Position numbers and translations under genes: made by a program
The notes under the pieces: generated by a model
The model's input: only the letters and a program-made list of their open reading frames with translations
Told to the model about the DNA's origin: nothing
The model's database searches: none
Source of the DNA: Pelargonium tetragonum
Taxonomy: Eukaryota; Streptophyta; Magnoliopsida; Geraniales; Geraniaceae
Length of the DNA: 64,000 nucleotides
Assembly: GCA_036897445.1 (NCBI GenBank)
Contig: JAYMTL010000085.1
Location: forward strand, 1 to 64,000
Reading direction: 5' to 3'
In this document: positions 1-12,357 of the stretch, one piece after another
Numbering within the stretch: position 1 is the first letter of the stretch
How the letters are laid out: each line of letters starts with the position of its first letter

Positions 1-3000
1 TAATTAAGAGCGGGAAAGATCTCATACTCTGTTTTATACTGGAACCTCTCCGAGGGACTAGGAAATGCCTTTACTTCTGAAATTAGGGCTGATCTTTTTA
101 ATATATATATATAAGCGGGGTACCCTTGTAAGGGGTCGGGGATGGCCATAACATAGAGACGGCAAAGCCCAGTTTTTGTAGTTTTGATTTGAATATAGGG
201 ATGCGTAGTAGTATACTTCCTTTTTCTGTAACTGAAGGGGCCTATTATTGTGGGTTTACTTTCTAAAAACACGTAGTATCACAAGGTATAACCAGTTCTA
301 TTATTCCGAGGGAATAGAGGTACTCTTTACGAGAGCTAGAAGCGCTAACTTATTCCTGGTAATTCTTGTTATGTAGAGCTAACACACTCCAGTAAAAGCC
401 TATTCTACAAAGGAGTCTAGCTATAAAGTTTAGGACCGGATTTTAATCTTATGTCAATGAAAGAGTCTAAAAAAATCCCGGATATCCTTTTTTATGAGCT
501 TTCCTTTTTCTTTCTTCTTTGTTTGAAAAATGACTTGTACAAAAATCTTGCTTATTAGATAAGAAGTACATTTGACACGGGTATCTTACATACGGGCCAT
601 TCTGAGAAACTAAACTCTTTCGGGCATATAAATCAAGGTTTTCTTATATAGCAAGGAAATTTGAAACAATCTTACTTAAAGTTACTCGGTCTTATGATTC
701 CTGACTTCAGGAATTACAGAATCTTAGATTCCTCTCTATTCTATAGCCCCTTCTAAAACTAACATATAAGAAACTTGTTACTCTGAAAGGGCAGCTACTC
801 TTTAAAACTTCTTTAATTTCAATTCATATTTAGGCCTAATCCTCTAACCTGATAGATTATAAGTCTTTTTTTACTTATTCTAAAAAGATGGGAGTACATA
901 TATGTAATATTCTTTCTTTAACATTCCATTTACCTCCGTTTGGGATGTACTGGGACTAGGAATGAGTTGGTGTTTTCTCCCGAGTAGGGTCTGGGCATCC
1001 CCTCAACCTAGGTACACACTAGAAGAAATCTCATTATAATTAACTTGTTTTTGCCTAAACCCAAAGTCAAGCTTTTTAGGATAAAAACAACTATAATAAA
1101 AGAATACTGGGAGTCTCAAAGATCCTACTTGATTTTTCATCTGAATTTAGTTTGTAATCTATAGAAGCGAAAGACTCTAGTTTCACCAAGAATCCGAATA
1201 CCACAAGGGCCTTAGTATATTTTTAATGTCTAGTAGAAGATTCTAATATCGACTAATTGCTTTCTTACTACCAGAAACTAGGAATGAAATGGGCTCTTTT
1301 ATAACGAATGCTTCTTTTCACATTTATAGATTATCCCTTAAGTCAGTGAAGGTCATATTCAGTAGAACCCTTCTTATTTTGTGTAACTTACAAAAGACAG
1401 GATTAACCCATCTAATAGAACGAGGAAATTTTAAAGGGTTCTACTATTCCTAGGCGGATTCCTAGTAAAAAAAGGGCATTCATACGAAAACGTAAGCCCA
1501 ATACAAAGAGAAATCAGAAACTCAATCATTTAGTAAGAAGCTTCTCTTCGCCAACCCAGTGGTCTATATATTAATAAAGAAAAGAAGTACATTAGCATTC
1601 TAACACAATTATAAGGGTATAAGGAATCCAATTCTAAGCAAAGGAAAAGTCGGAGTCTTTTTTGAGTAAAACTTCTTATTCTTAATAAGGCATTCTATCT
1701 TTAAATTCTATAAGAAGGGAACCCCTATATTCTATTATTCTTCTAGTAGCAATACCCTTTTTTATGTTTTTATTAGGAAAGGGGTTTCCCTTGGGTTTAG
1801 ACGTAGCATAAACTATGCTTTTACAAGATCCCCATTCAATTAAGTTTACAAAACAAACAATGAATTTTAACACTCTTTATTAGGAAATTCTCTCTTTTTT
1901 CTCTTTGCTTTTATAGAATAGAACAAGCTCGAGCTTTAGTCTTAACTCCTTAAAGCTTTTATCTATCAAAATTGAACCTGAGAAAAAGTGGATCCTTTAC
2001 ACAACCAAGTTCTACAACTCATAAAAAAGAGAATATTTTGAGCATATCCTCTAGTTACAAACTTCCACCTCTCTTAGCCCAGCCTGAACAGAAAACAAGG
2101 AAAAAACTCCTTACTAACTGGCACAAGTAGGACAGCCTATAAAGAGTAACCCAAAACATGTAAATCTCAACGACTACTAGATGCTTACATTTTTATAAAA
2201 GATTTTAGAATTAGAACTTTATAAGTATAGGAGAAAGTGACTCTTCCTGACGAAGCGAAGAAGGGCCAGGTAAGTAGTATATTAGATAGAACAGGAATGC
2301 TTTATAACCACCAGCACTCTTAAAAAACCCAAATTCTTATCAAAAAACAGCCAAGCCTTCTTAGCCAATATTGAGTACTAAATGCTACTAAGGGAAACCT
2401 TTTGACAAGACTTCATTTCTATCTTTCTTAGAGAATTTAACAATTGAAAAGCAAAGGAGCTTCCCTTTAGTAATTAGTTAAACTTCCTATATACCCTTGA
2501 AGAAATAAGAACTTTTTTTTATGTGGGTTCATTGCTCTATATTTTAGCAGGGACTTCTCTAAACCAAAGGATCTACACACTCTTTCTCAAAGGAAGCCTA
2601 ACCAACTGAAGGTTCTGGGGAGTGAATATTAAAACAATGGTAAATAAAGGCTATATATTACATGTCTAGGAAAGATTCTTTATCTTTAAGAAAAACCCCA
2701 GTTTTAGTTCTAATGATAAGGAGTAGCTGTGTTGAATCTGCCCTAATTTACTGAAATGAAAGTTCAAACCTGCTTAGGAAGTGCTGTTTAGTTGCAGAGG
2801 GCAATTCCCTTTTAATATTCCAGAAATGACAGCAAGACTTGTATAACTTTTGTTGTAAAGGGGCTTATGAGGGCAATGATATCCTATTTTTAAGCAGAAG
2901 ATTGTCATTTTTAGAGGTATTCCTGTGTATACGGTCCCTGTTACTCATATATGTTGGTAGCCTTGCCGACAGGTCAGTAAGCTAGTAAGTATATAGTCAA

Positions 3001-3472
3001 AAGATTCGGTTATTGTTGCTAAGGTAGGGATTTAAAGATTGAGCGTCAGTTTTAATTGAAAGAAAAGCATCCAGTAAAAATTTGAGATCAAAAGTCTTTC
3101 CTATTTAAAAACCAAGTGTGAGGGTTCAACAAAAGCAAAAAAGAAAGATATTACAAACCCAAGGAATTTGACTTTTATTGTCTCCTAATATAGGCTATCC
3201 AACTCTATCTTCTTATAGCAAAAGGTGCTTAAACCACAAAATATCCACGGCTCTGATTGTTCTATCCTTCGTAACACAACAGTTCGATCCTTAAATAGCT
3301 ATAGAAGTTTTAAACAATTCGGCTGAGTGCACCTATTTGCCGATTTTATCTTTACTTATTATGGGGCCTTAGTTCTGTGCAATAGGGACTTCAAAACCTA
3401 ACCAGGTATTTCTGAATCTGTAAGTAGAGGGTGGCCTTTACCCCGGGTATTCTAAGTCAAGACAAATCTTTG
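1..3472. other. AT-rich tract without genes
   Basis: I see no gene here. The tract has the AT-rich, CpA/TpG-poor texture of most of the window. A TA dinucleotide run lies at 100-113. The longest minus-strand frame, at 1682-1873 (63 codons, GTG start), has no recognisable motif and a composition dictated by the base content, so I do not call it. Nothing else stands out. Confidence 0.6.
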
Positions 3473-3500
3473 TTACCGACTGCAGTGTTAACGGAGGTAA
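3473..3500 (-). repeat. Conserved 3' box, copy A
   Basis: Read on the plus strand, the box starts with TTACCGACTG and ends with GGAGGTAA. On the minus strand, the coding sense, it is TTACCTCC, ten variable bases, then CAGTCGGTAA. Its outermost five bases at each end are complementary (TTACC/GGTAA), so it could form a small hairpin. It lies 52 nt downstream of the stop codon of the basic-tail remnant ending at 3553. The same box recurs four more times in this window at a similar distance from a stop. Role unknown; a 3'-end processing, termination or element-end signal are the obvious options. Confidence 0.65.
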
Positions 3501-3552
3501 TGTAATTTATAGTATAAGGAATATGTCTAGAGACTTTACAACACCCATCTAC

Positions 3553-3910
3553 TTATTTCTTTGTTGACTTAAATTTACTTGTTGCTTTACGGGCTACTGA
3601 CTTAGCACTTTCTTTAGGAGCTGTAGTAAGAGGGGAAGCAGCGGGAGCTAGAGCAGTAGTAGCAGTAAGAGAAAGCACAGGAGGCATAGGAGCTATACGC
3701 TTATTCTTGTTATGGGCTATACCCGTCCTTATCTTATTGTAGCCTATATTTGGGTTACTGTATTCCTGTATTATGTAGCTATAGTATTCTTTTTGTATTA
3801 GTATTATACGTTTATGTATAATATTGAATTGGTCTTATAGTTATAGTTGTTATAGTATAGTTTAAGATTGTATTGGCTTAATTGCATTACCTCTTGCTCT
3901 AGGTCTTTAT
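3553..3910 (-). pseudogene. Remnant encoding a basic Ala/Lys-rich C-terminal tail (unit A)
   Basis: On the minus strand a frame of about 95 codons runs uninterrupted from near 3842 to a TAA at 3553-3555. It has no usable start codon, so it is an internal or terminal piece. Its C-terminal part reads like real protein: a proline/alanine/threonine-rich linker (APAASPLTTAPKES) followed by a lysine-rich end (KATSKFKSTKK). Just upstream, around 3846-3905, is a helix-prone charged stretch starting DLEQEVMQLSQ, which suggests a short coiled coil. Conserved box A follows the stop after 52 nt. The stretch near 3761-3778 matches 25482-25500 of the 25 kb unit, so the two are relatives. Product and family are not recognised. 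It could be the C-terminus of a transposon protein or of a multicopy host gene. Confidence 0.5.
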
Positions 3911-3954
3911 CGTTAGAGAGGATACGAGTTTAGTAGTATAAGGTTAAATCATTA

Positions 3955-3984
3955 TTCCCGACTGTAACGTAGAGAAGGAGTTTA
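3955..3984 (-). repeat. Conserved 3' box, copy B
   Basis: This is a weaker copy: plus-strand TTCCCGACTG, twelve variable bases, then GGAGTTTA. One base of the otherwise invariant TTACCGACTG differs and the GGAGGT half has decayed, so the end-to-end pairing seen in copy A is lost. It lies 49 nt beyond the minus-strand stop at 4034-4036 and immediately precedes the coiled-coil part of unit A. Two units therefore sit head to tail. Confidence 0.5.
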
Positions 3985-4033
3985 TGGTTACTAGTAATTA
4001 TTAGGTATACTGACTTACACTAACCCATATGGC

Positions 4034-4140
4034 TTACCTTGCTCTTTGTTTTACTTGTTTCTTCTTGGTTGTCACTCTAAAAGAGCCATTACCTCTTTCT
4101 TAAGAGCTGTTAAACTCTTCTTATTGCCCGTAGTAGAACC
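4034..4140 (-). pseudogene. Remnant of a basic C-terminal tail (unit B)
   Basis: The minus strand reads GNKKSLTALKKE in one frame near 4085-4120, and a lysine/arginine-rich ending (VTTKKKQVKQRAR) before a TAA at 4034-4036 in another frame. This is the composition seen at the ends of units A, 11.9 kb and 12.4 kb. Box B follows 49 nt after the stop. No start, domain or named family can be recognised. The assignment rests on tail composition plus the stop-to-box spacing. Confidence 0.4.
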
Positions 4141-4470
4141 TTACTCCATCATATAGAAGGGGAGCCTTGTTAGTGTCTTACTCTTGCCTATGTTGCCTGT
4201 ATTCCCTATTCTAGCTGATGTACTTTGTTTTGTAAGGAAAGATATAAAAGATCTTAAAACGAACGTAAAAAGGCTCGGGCCTACTTGGTGGGCTAACTTA
4301 TGTTTTATCGCAAGGAACTCCTAGTGTAATTAATAAGGTTTTGTTGCCCTGAGCATTTTGATTGAAATTTTCAAGGTAAGAATTTCTTGATGCTATAGCT
4401 TTTTTTTAAGGACTTTTTGGGGTAGGGGTATGAGTACAGACAAGTCAAAATCCTAATTAAGGGGCTTTAC

Positions 4471-4640
4471 AAGAGTAAGACTCATAAGAAGACGCAGAGT
4501 ACGCGTTTAACTAAGAAGGTGTGTATCATGAAGAGTAAGATAAAAAAGGTACAGCCGCTGCAATAAGGCTTATAAGAGAAGGCTGCTAAGAAAACTAGGG
4601 CTCTAAGTTCCTATGTCAGTAACTCCAAAAGATCGAGAGG
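4471..4640 (+). pseudogene. Basic, Lys/Gln-rich coding trace (plus strand)
   Basis: A plus-strand frame reads KSKTHKKTQSTRLTKKVC and stays basic for about 30 codons. Positions 4477-4536 match 26623-26685 in reverse complement over about 60 nt, including the shared core ATCATGAAGAGT, so this is a repeated sequence rather than chance. It lies opposite in strand to units A and B. No copy of the conserved box is visible downstream. It may be a relative of the basic tails or a separate region of the same element. Identity unknown. Confidence 0.4.
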
Positions 4641-7600
4641 GATATACTTTTCTTAACTTTAGTAAGATAAAAGGTACTTTACGAAAGCTATTTTTTTACT
4701 TTTTAAGTTGGCAAATTAGGTAAGATAAAAACCCAAGGTAAACTCATTATCATTAACAGATAGCTCTATATGTTTTCCTGCTCTAGGTCTGTCAAGTAGC
4801 TTCAGAATAGAGCCTAACCAACTGGGAATAGGCTCCTTTCTTTTTTAGTAAGGGCGAGGTAATGTAATTAAGGTATAATTTAGAATCTAGGATATATGAG
4901 TAGCTTAGGAACCTTAAGAGGTAACTCGTTCTTGTATTACTTTGTCCAAGAATACTAAAATAGGAAGCAAACTCTCCTAAAATTCTTGGCTTAGTTAATA
5001 ACTGTAACAAGACACAACAAGTAGTACTTCTATGCCAAAAATTCTGTTTCAATAATTAATAAAACCCTTCGAAAGCTTTACAAAAGTACCTCCGCATTGA
5101 AACACTAAAAAGGTATAAGGATATCTGATTTTCTTTTCAGAAAATGCCTAACCAATAGAGTCACTAGCTTTGATGTAACTTTTTAGCAAGATTTAGGTGG
5201 GCCTTACATTTACGGATTCCTAATTAAGAAATGAGTAAGACTTAGATTTTTACATATACATAACCGAAGAGGATAGATATGCTATATAGACACTCTCCCG
5301 TTACGATTTTTAGGAAACGATTACTGCAAATAAAATTTTGGAGACGCTCTTGTATAAAAAAACTCCTTTGCAAGTTATATGAATTTTTAGTTCAATTAAC
5401 TAACAAACTACTAAGTTTCAGGCACATTTTTTTTGAAGTATCCCCTTTTCGTGAAATTTTTGAGTCTATTTTTACTATTAAACTTTATGCACTTTAAATT
5501 GCTCTTTCGGAAATCTAAGTGCCCTATGAGTAGGTATTAGTTAGTTCCTGCCCTTTTTTTAATAGTCTAGAAAGGGGGTTTTAGATCCTGAAGTACTTCG
5601 GATCCCTTAAATTTAGTTAAAATCCCAGTAAGTGTTCTTAAGCGCTCTACTTTTGAGCATTTCTTCAAAGAGTTAAGGGAAGATTTACTCCTTTGATCTT
5701 GACTTTTTTTAGGTATAAAAAATCTTTTAGTGTACTTGGTATTTAGACAAAAAAATGAAGGATTTCATAAGAGCTTATTCCTATAAATTTACAGCTGTAA
5801 GTGCATAATTTTAAAAAGATCCTGAAAGTAATTCTAAAGCATCAAACTCTTGACTTTTACTAACAAGAGTTTCTTTCCAAAGTGAAACTCACAAAAAACT
5901 TGTATAATATTGTAAGACATATGTACTAATTAAGTGCGTATACTTACCTACATACCTTTTTTGGCATGCCCTATAAATTTTTCGAAAATCCTATTTAGAG
6001 TAGAAGTCCTAGCCTGTCTACAAAACCCTAATAACAATATAGATGAAGGGGGACTTATAAAGTGATTCAACATTATATAAAAAGCACAGAGAAGAAAAAA
6101 GCCAACAAGCAATCCTTAAAGGAAAAACTATATAGTGTAATTTAAGGAGCAAACGCACCAAAACGAATAGGGAAGCTAGAGGTATATTAAGTTACAAGAG
6201 GAACTTCCTCTTCTAAAAAGACAATTATACAGTCGGAAACAAGAGCTCTTGGTGGGAAGGCTTAATCTTTATAAATTTGCACTCTTAATAGTATAGTGGA
6301 TACTTTGATTTGGATTCCTCAATTCTTTTATACTTAACAACCATCGGTAAATTAGAGTATAACAGCACCCCCGCCCAGTATATTCTACAACTCTACAACC
6401 AGGAACTAAAGCATTTTTATCTTCCATCGAATCCTTTGCGTCATTTGCGTCCGTTTTTAGTGTCTCGGTCTTTATACTATAAAAAATCTCCGCTGTAAGG
6501 GCATAAAGTAAGAAGTTTGCTTACTACTAAAATAAAAAGTTAAGTTTGAGAAATACAAACGCGGATAGAAGTTGTCAATTTACCTCTTCTGATTGCTTTA
6601 TTATAGAAATGAAAGAAGAGTTGTCTTTTATAGTGGATTCTTGCGCCCAGGAGCCCCCTTTTAAGCCACTTCCTAGGATATCCCTGTCTTGCTTGGTAGG
6701 TTCCTAGCTACTTTTAGTATATTATATACGAGTTCGCGTCGAACTCTTTACCTCGAAAAACCCCTTTTTTATTTGACAAGCAGTGGGTTGGGTAAGGTTC
6801 CAAGCGGCCCTTACTCCGGAGGTTTCCTATACTATAGAAGTAGTTTGCTAAAGAATTTCTAGATTGAAGAGAAAAAGCAAAAGTTTTGGGAGTCTAATTC
6901 CTAAACAGAGAGAGGATTGACATATCTCCGGAGACCTAAGGGATACAAGAGAGTCTAGATTCTTAACCCGAACAATCATAGGGTAAATCGAGGAGAAAAC
7001 TAAACAAGGAAGTCTGCTCAAACAAAAAAATGAAAGGCTACTTTTCTTGTATAGACTGCACTAAAATATTTAAACAAAATATCTACGGAACTGCTTGCGA
7101 CTCTAGAAAATTCTAAATGCCAACAAAGTACTATACTAAGCCATAAAAAGGGAATTTTAGTATTCCTGAGGATCTTTATATACTCACTTAAATTTTGTTA
7201 TATCCTACAAATTGGGGTCTCTCCTCAAGGCCTAACTCTCGACTAAATTCAGTTCCTAAGGCTGTAACTCCTAGAAAAAAGGTTTTAAGACTTCATCCAA
7301 AATAAAAGTCAAAGACTAATAATAGAAAGGTTGGGGAAGTACCCTCAAAAAAGACCCAAGCAAAATATTGACAAGCTCTAGCAAAAGGATAAAAGTATTA
7401 TACCACGAGCCTTTTCATTCATACCCTTCCCTTATCATTACACAAGAAAGCTTGATTTTCTAGTTTAATCGTATCATGTCCAATTGCATTTACCAGCAAG
7501 GTTTTTTGTATGCTATAAAGTACTTTTTATAACGAGAAATCCAGATAGATGGAGAGGTACCCGCGATTAAGGAACCCCTTAATAATTATATACTAATTAA

Positions 7601-7981
7601 AGGTCTTACTTGAAAAACAAAGGCTTATGCATACAGTACGGAATAAATTCAACTATAAGCAAAAATCCCTCAAATCTGGGCAATCTTTTTCACCACGTAA
7701 GATAATCTTTCACAACAGGAGATTCTAACCCTTTTTTGAAACAAGCCCCGCTGAGATAAAAACTACCTAAAGAAACGGGGGTTTTATGAATTGGAGTACT
7801 TCTAAGGCAACTTATCAAGTAAAACTAATCGAGGAGGCGTAAGTATAAAACACCCTTTAAGAAGCCAAATATCTTCTTATCTTTTCTTTATAATAATTAA
7901 TTAATTAAGCTCTATTAGTTGAAACATAGAAATCTTACCATACTTATAAAATGAAGTGAAGCGGGATAGAATTTTATTTAG

Positions 7982-8017
7982 TTAGTATATTTTTTTAGCT
8001 TAGTATATTTTTTTAGC
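7982..8017. repeat. Two-copy perfect 18-bp tandem repeat
   Basis: TTAGTATATTTTTTTAGC occurs twice back to back without a mismatch. The exact identity suggests a recent slippage duplication, younger than the general decay of the region. No function is suggested. Confidence 0.9.
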
Positions 8018-9299
8018 AAGGAATTCTTTTTTATGTTTATGAGAGCTGATTCGAAAGTAAATAAAGGGCTTTGGGACGGTCTAACGAGTTAGTATAGTTT
8101 ATTCTTTTAATCTATCGCTTGCTACCTAGATTGTACTTTTAAATATTCTCTAAAAATCTCCGATTTTTAGGCACCTAAATTGCAATTAAAAAGCTCCGTA
8201 TCTAAGGAGTCTACGCGAGTACTAAACTTATTTTTCAAGCTACTAGCACGTAATTTTAGGAATTAAGTTACAGACTTCTAAAAACACAAGACACGGGTAT
8301 TCCTAATAAGATACCCCTGACTGTTTAGTATCTCAGTCTTAGTAAGGGATCGGAGTTCTACAAAGAATTTTTGACTCTACTTTCTTTCACGTAAGGAGGG
8401 CTGCTTTTTTATTAAAAGAAAATCTAAGTTTAGTTAATATTCGTATTTTATAGATACTAAAAGGAGTTACTTATTCAAGAACAGGACAAGTAACCTTTTA
8501 CTTTACTAGAGTCTTGCTCGGGTTCTCGTAAGAATCCCTTATAAGGAAGTCCTCTGCATACGTTATACTTTAGAGTAGACTCCAACTTTTATTTTACAAG
8601 TTATCAGCCTAATCCAAATATTATGAGACCCGCCTCTTTCTTATTCTTAAAAACCCTAAGTAGTTTAAAAATCTAAATAGAATTCAGAGCAACAATTGGC
8701 ATATGCATGGGAGTTCGGCCCCTTTCGGTGATGCAAGAGAAGTTTATCCCATATAAAATTTAACCCGGTTTACATCTTATTTATTACAATCTTTTTACCA
8801 GTTTCGCGGTCTACTAGGGCTAGAGTTAACCCTCACGGGTGTCGTTTACCCTGTGAAATTTTAATCCATTTACCCTTTATAGACCAGATATTCTTTATAC
8901 GTTACACAAGGTCTCTCAAATACTAGGGCCCCTTAAGTTTTATTTTAGGTAAAATGAATTTAAACAGGTTCTTGGAGCCCCTCGCTTGTTATTCAAATCA
9001 CTGCATTCTGCCCTTTTTTCGGGACTTTACTAAAATATATAAGTTTCTGAGAGCTCCTAATTACTAATTAAGAGACTCCTTTTTTTTAAACTACAATTCT
9101 GGAATTCCTATTAAATCTCAGGTTTTTTGTTCTTTCCTTGTAATATTTAAGTGTCCCCTTTTTTTAGTTCCCACAGAAGTACTTTTGATTTATAAGCCCT
9201 AGTAATTGGTTAAAAATAGGACTGGACGATAGCTCTTATATTTGTTGTATGATTTCCATTCTAGTGTAACTAAATAAAACAACTTTTTGGAATTCTTCG

Positions 9300-9316
9300 C
9301 GAGGGAGTTTCCCTCG
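9300..9316. repeat. Short perfect hairpin
   Basis: CGAGGGA and TCCCTCG pair perfectly (7 bp) around a 3-nt loop. There is no coding frame beside it. It may be one of the chance GG/CC inversions that are common in this composition. Confidence 0.5.
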
Positions 9317-11319
9317 GAATACTCTTATCACGCATTTCATTTAAATTTAATAAGTGTCCCTGTTAAGTATACTCATCGGGGTAATAACCTTTGAGTAAGC
9401 TACTTTTCTTACAGGCGGCGCCTTTTAGACATCCATAAGGAATGAAATAGAAAAGAAAGATTAGAACTTTTCAGATGGGTAAGCTTGTATTTTCTTTAGA
9501 AGACTTAAGTTTTCAGCACTTCCTTTTTTATTCCGGAATAACTTTTTATTAAACGTTAGTCGATTTTATCCCTCAAATATACTTTAAGCAGTGACCTTAC
9601 TTCGAAAATATTTTATCCGTCCGTATGCCCTGAGAGCCCCCTTTATCTTAACAAAATGGGTTTTACTTATTAGTTTTGATTCTTTTATTATTTGGAAGCC
9701 CCGCCTTTATCAACGAATACATATAGTGAAAGCTCCTTTAATTTAATAGGATGTAACACAACGTTTTTCAGAAGTCAACTTATTCTGTAACAGGCTCGAG
9801 GAGCTAAGAGAGAGAAAAGTTTTTGATCCTAATAGCTTTTTAATAAGAGCTTGCATCTTAAGAGGAACTTACCGGAATCTACAGTACAGACCACCCCTTG
9901 CGGACTCTCGAAATTTTAGTTATTTTTATTCAAGCTTTTGCTAAATGTAATTTTTTTAAGGTACATTCCTCTTGGTGAGTTGGTAACAAATGGGTACTCC
10001 CCAAATTTTCTAATTTATAAAAGTCCTTAAAAAGAGGTCCTTCTTAAGTTATTCCCTTACAACAACGTCAAAGAGCGCCCCCTATCTATTTCTATTTGAA
10101 AAAAAAGTCCTTCTTATTTAAAGACTGAAATTAACAAACCACTAGACTTATACTATACCCCGATCTTTACAAAAGCTTCTAGGAGCTTACTTAATATCTA
10201 CCAGTTCGTTTTTAACCTTGATCGAACCCGGTATCTAGTGTGTGTAATTCTATAAAAAGCCAAAAACTCCGCCCCGTATAGGGATCCGGACTCTCTTTAC
10301 CCGTATGTAAAAAAGGAAAAGCATCGGAAACCTCAATCTCTAGGAGTACTCTTGAAAAGTGACTTACTATAGAAATATATGAGATAAAAACTTCGATGTT
10401 TATCCCTGGCTATACTAACTGCTGTGTACTTATTTGTATATTTTTCTATTGTGACATTATTCCTAATAGAAAATTTCTTATCCTGATATTGTGAACTTAT
10501 ATTCCTTTAGCGGACCCTATAGAATAGACCTTGGTGACACATTACACGGGGTAGTAACATATATTCAAAGTACTTGGAACGTTCTTATTCCTAGATGCGG
10601 AGGCACCCCTTGATTAGTCTAGTACTTAAGGTTGCTTCTTCGTAAATAAAGCTAACTTAGAGAACACATCTTGATACTGGGAGCTATTACATTTCAGTAT
10701 TTAAAAATCCAATATAGAAATATCTTGGGATTCAACTTAAACCTCGTTACTTAGGCTGGGGAAAAATTTCCTGCTAGGGCTTCCGGGTTTAGTAAAAACG
10801 TTAAAGAAATTTTAAATGACTTAGTTTTGTACTTCTCTAACCTAAGAGTAGCCTCAAGTATGGCTCCTTGTGGTATAAAATTCTTAATTAAAAGAAGCTC
10901 CCTTTCGTTTAGTCATGGCGTGCTTTCGGTATTATTAAGGGCTTTTGTCAAGTAAGAAACACGGTTATAAAAGTAGAGAGATTTTTCTTGTGCTTTCCCC
11001 GGATATATTTTACTGCTTTATTTCAAAACTTAAACTCATTTTTGGTCGGTAAGTCTAAGAAGCGGCAGCATTTTCACGACTTATTAACCTGTCATATTCC
11101 TTTTTTTGAAACTCTACTGATCTAGAGACGTAAACACTTATACACTTTTTTAATCTAAAGCAGGATTCTAACCATTGACATTATTCTAACTTCTTTTTGC
11201 TCTACCACCGGAAATCTCCCTTTATACGCATCTTCACTTATCCGAACAAGGACTTGAATTCTATTTCAGAACCTGCTTACTTTAGCCTTGTAACTTACTT
11301 GAAAACTGGATCAGAAAGA

Positions 11320-11720
11320 TAAGAAAAACGACCTATACCTATCTTCTTAGGAGCTGCACCCTGTATCCTGACAGCTTTCTTTGCATTACCCCTTAAACCT
11401 TATCTTATAACCAGTACTACTACCGGGTTTCTGTAACCTTTTTTCTTTGTCTTGATAGTAACCTTGTTACCTCTACCTGTCTTATGGACCAGGAAAAAGG
11501 CCTATCCCTCAATTCTGCATACAAGAGTCCTTACCGTAAAAACATTGCTTTGCCTTCAGTTCTTTATATTCCCCTAATTTAACCGGATTACTTTTACGGA
11601 GTAAGACATAGAGTATAATCCCATTCTACGGAGCTATACCTGTACTATTTGTCTTAGTGTTGTTCTTACCAGTTCTTCTTACTGGAGCTAGTGTCTTATT
11701 TTAGTTAATGTATTATTTTA
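11320..11720 (-). pseudogene. Degraded basic coding trace (minus strand)
   Basis: On the minus strand, about 11424-11475 reads GNKVTIKTKKKGYRN in one frame, and nearby stretches on both sides are again rich in Lys, Ala, Asn and Thr codons. The GNK start of this segment recalls GNKKSLT in unit B at 4.1 kb. It lies downstream, in the minus-strand sense, of box 3b at 11850. No own 3' box follows it. It is probably another worn copy or a different part of the same repeated family, but the similarity is of composition rather than of a long match. Confidence 0.35.
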
Positions 11721-11849
11721 AAGTCTAGAGTATTAGTACTCATCTTTATTAGTTAGTAATTAATGTAAGAGGATAAGTACTAGATTGTACTACTTTCTTT
11801 AAGCAAGCTTACCTCCGTGTACTTAGCTTATAGGTAATATAAGGCCTTG

Positions 11850-11883
11850 TTACCGACTGGCACACAAGTAAAGGGAGGTTATT
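11850..11883 (-). repeat. Conserved 3' box, copy 3b
   Basis: Plus-strand TTACCGACTG is intact, followed by fourteen variable bases and GGAGGTTATT. It is 57 nt downstream of a minus-strand stop at 11941-11943 that closes a Ser/Lys-rich tail. The ten-base core is identical to copies A, 3a and the 25.7 kb copy, while the spacer is unrelated in sequence. This argues for selection or function at the two ends. Confidence 0.6.
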
Positions 11884-11940
11884 GCACAATAGTTACTTGA
11901 ATAGACAGGCATGCACTATATGTCCCACGGACTTTTCTTT

Positions 11941-12120
11941 CTATTGCTTTCTGTTACTTGATATTGATTTACTTGACTTATACTTGCTAGCTTTATATGA
12001 GCTATGCCTTAGATTAGTTTCTTAGTATTAGGATAGGAGCTTAAGAGATTGTACTCTTATTGTATGGGTTGTAGTTATTGCTTTAATTGTATTAGAGTGT
12101 TAGATTTTTAATGGAGTAGA
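11941..12120 (-). pseudogene. Remnant of a Ser/Lys-rich C-terminal tail (unit 3b)
   Basis: In minus-strand sense one frame reads SSYKASKYKSSKSISSNRKQ and then a stop at 11941-11943. The Arg/Lys/Gln ending just before the stop echoes the end of the unit at 12.4 kb (KRKKKQ). Box 3b follows after 57 nt. Upstream, toward 12120, the composition stays similar but no continuous frame is visible. Family unrecognised. Confidence 0.4.
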
Positions 12121-12280
12121 GTTTATAATATATTGTAAGTAAATAAGTTATAGTTAGTGTAATGAGGGGTCTTAGGGGATTCCTCCCTTAAACATAAATA
12201 TTTAGTAGTTGCTTAAGGTAACTCCTGTTCTATGACTTTTTGGAGGAAACAAGCCCAGGGAGTTTAGGAAAGAGTCACTC

Positions 12281-12312
12281 TTACCGACTGAAGGCTTACG
12301 AGGGAGGTTTTA
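12281..12312 (-). repeat. Conserved 3' box, copy 3a
   Basis: Plus-strand TTACCGACTG is intact, followed by twelve variable bases and GGAGGTTTTA. It lies 45 nt beyond the minus-strand stop at 12358-12360. It stands about 430 bp from copy 3b in the same orientation, repeating the head-to-tail arrangement of copies A and B at 3.5-4.0 kb, which are about 480 bp apart. Confidence 0.6.
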
Positions 12313-12357
12313 ATGCTAGTAGTTTTGATAAACAGGGATACTCTATAGGAACACTAA

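Larger units (their letters stand above)
4641..11319. other. AT-rich tract without genes
   Basis: No gene is supported. Frames of 60-86 codons at 4792-5052 (minus), 5279-5497 (plus) and 6310-6498 (plus, TTG start) are within chance expectation and show no motif. The tract contains an 18-bp perfect tandem duplication at 7982-8017 and a 7-bp hairpin at 9300-9316. At 11044-11053 the string ggtcggtaag resembles half of the conserved box but lacks the ACCTCC half, so it is not called. Confidence 0.6.

Noticed and set aside
1682-1873. 63-codon minus-strand frame beginning with a hydrophobic run, possible small secreted protein
   Set aside because: It starts with GTG, which a eukaryotic nuclear gene would not use. 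It has only two cysteines and lies in uniformly decayed DNA.
11044-11053. ggtcggtaag as a sixth copy of the conserved box
   Set aside because: Only eight or nine bases of one half match. The ACCTCC half is missing, and no stop-and-tail context lies upstream on that strand.
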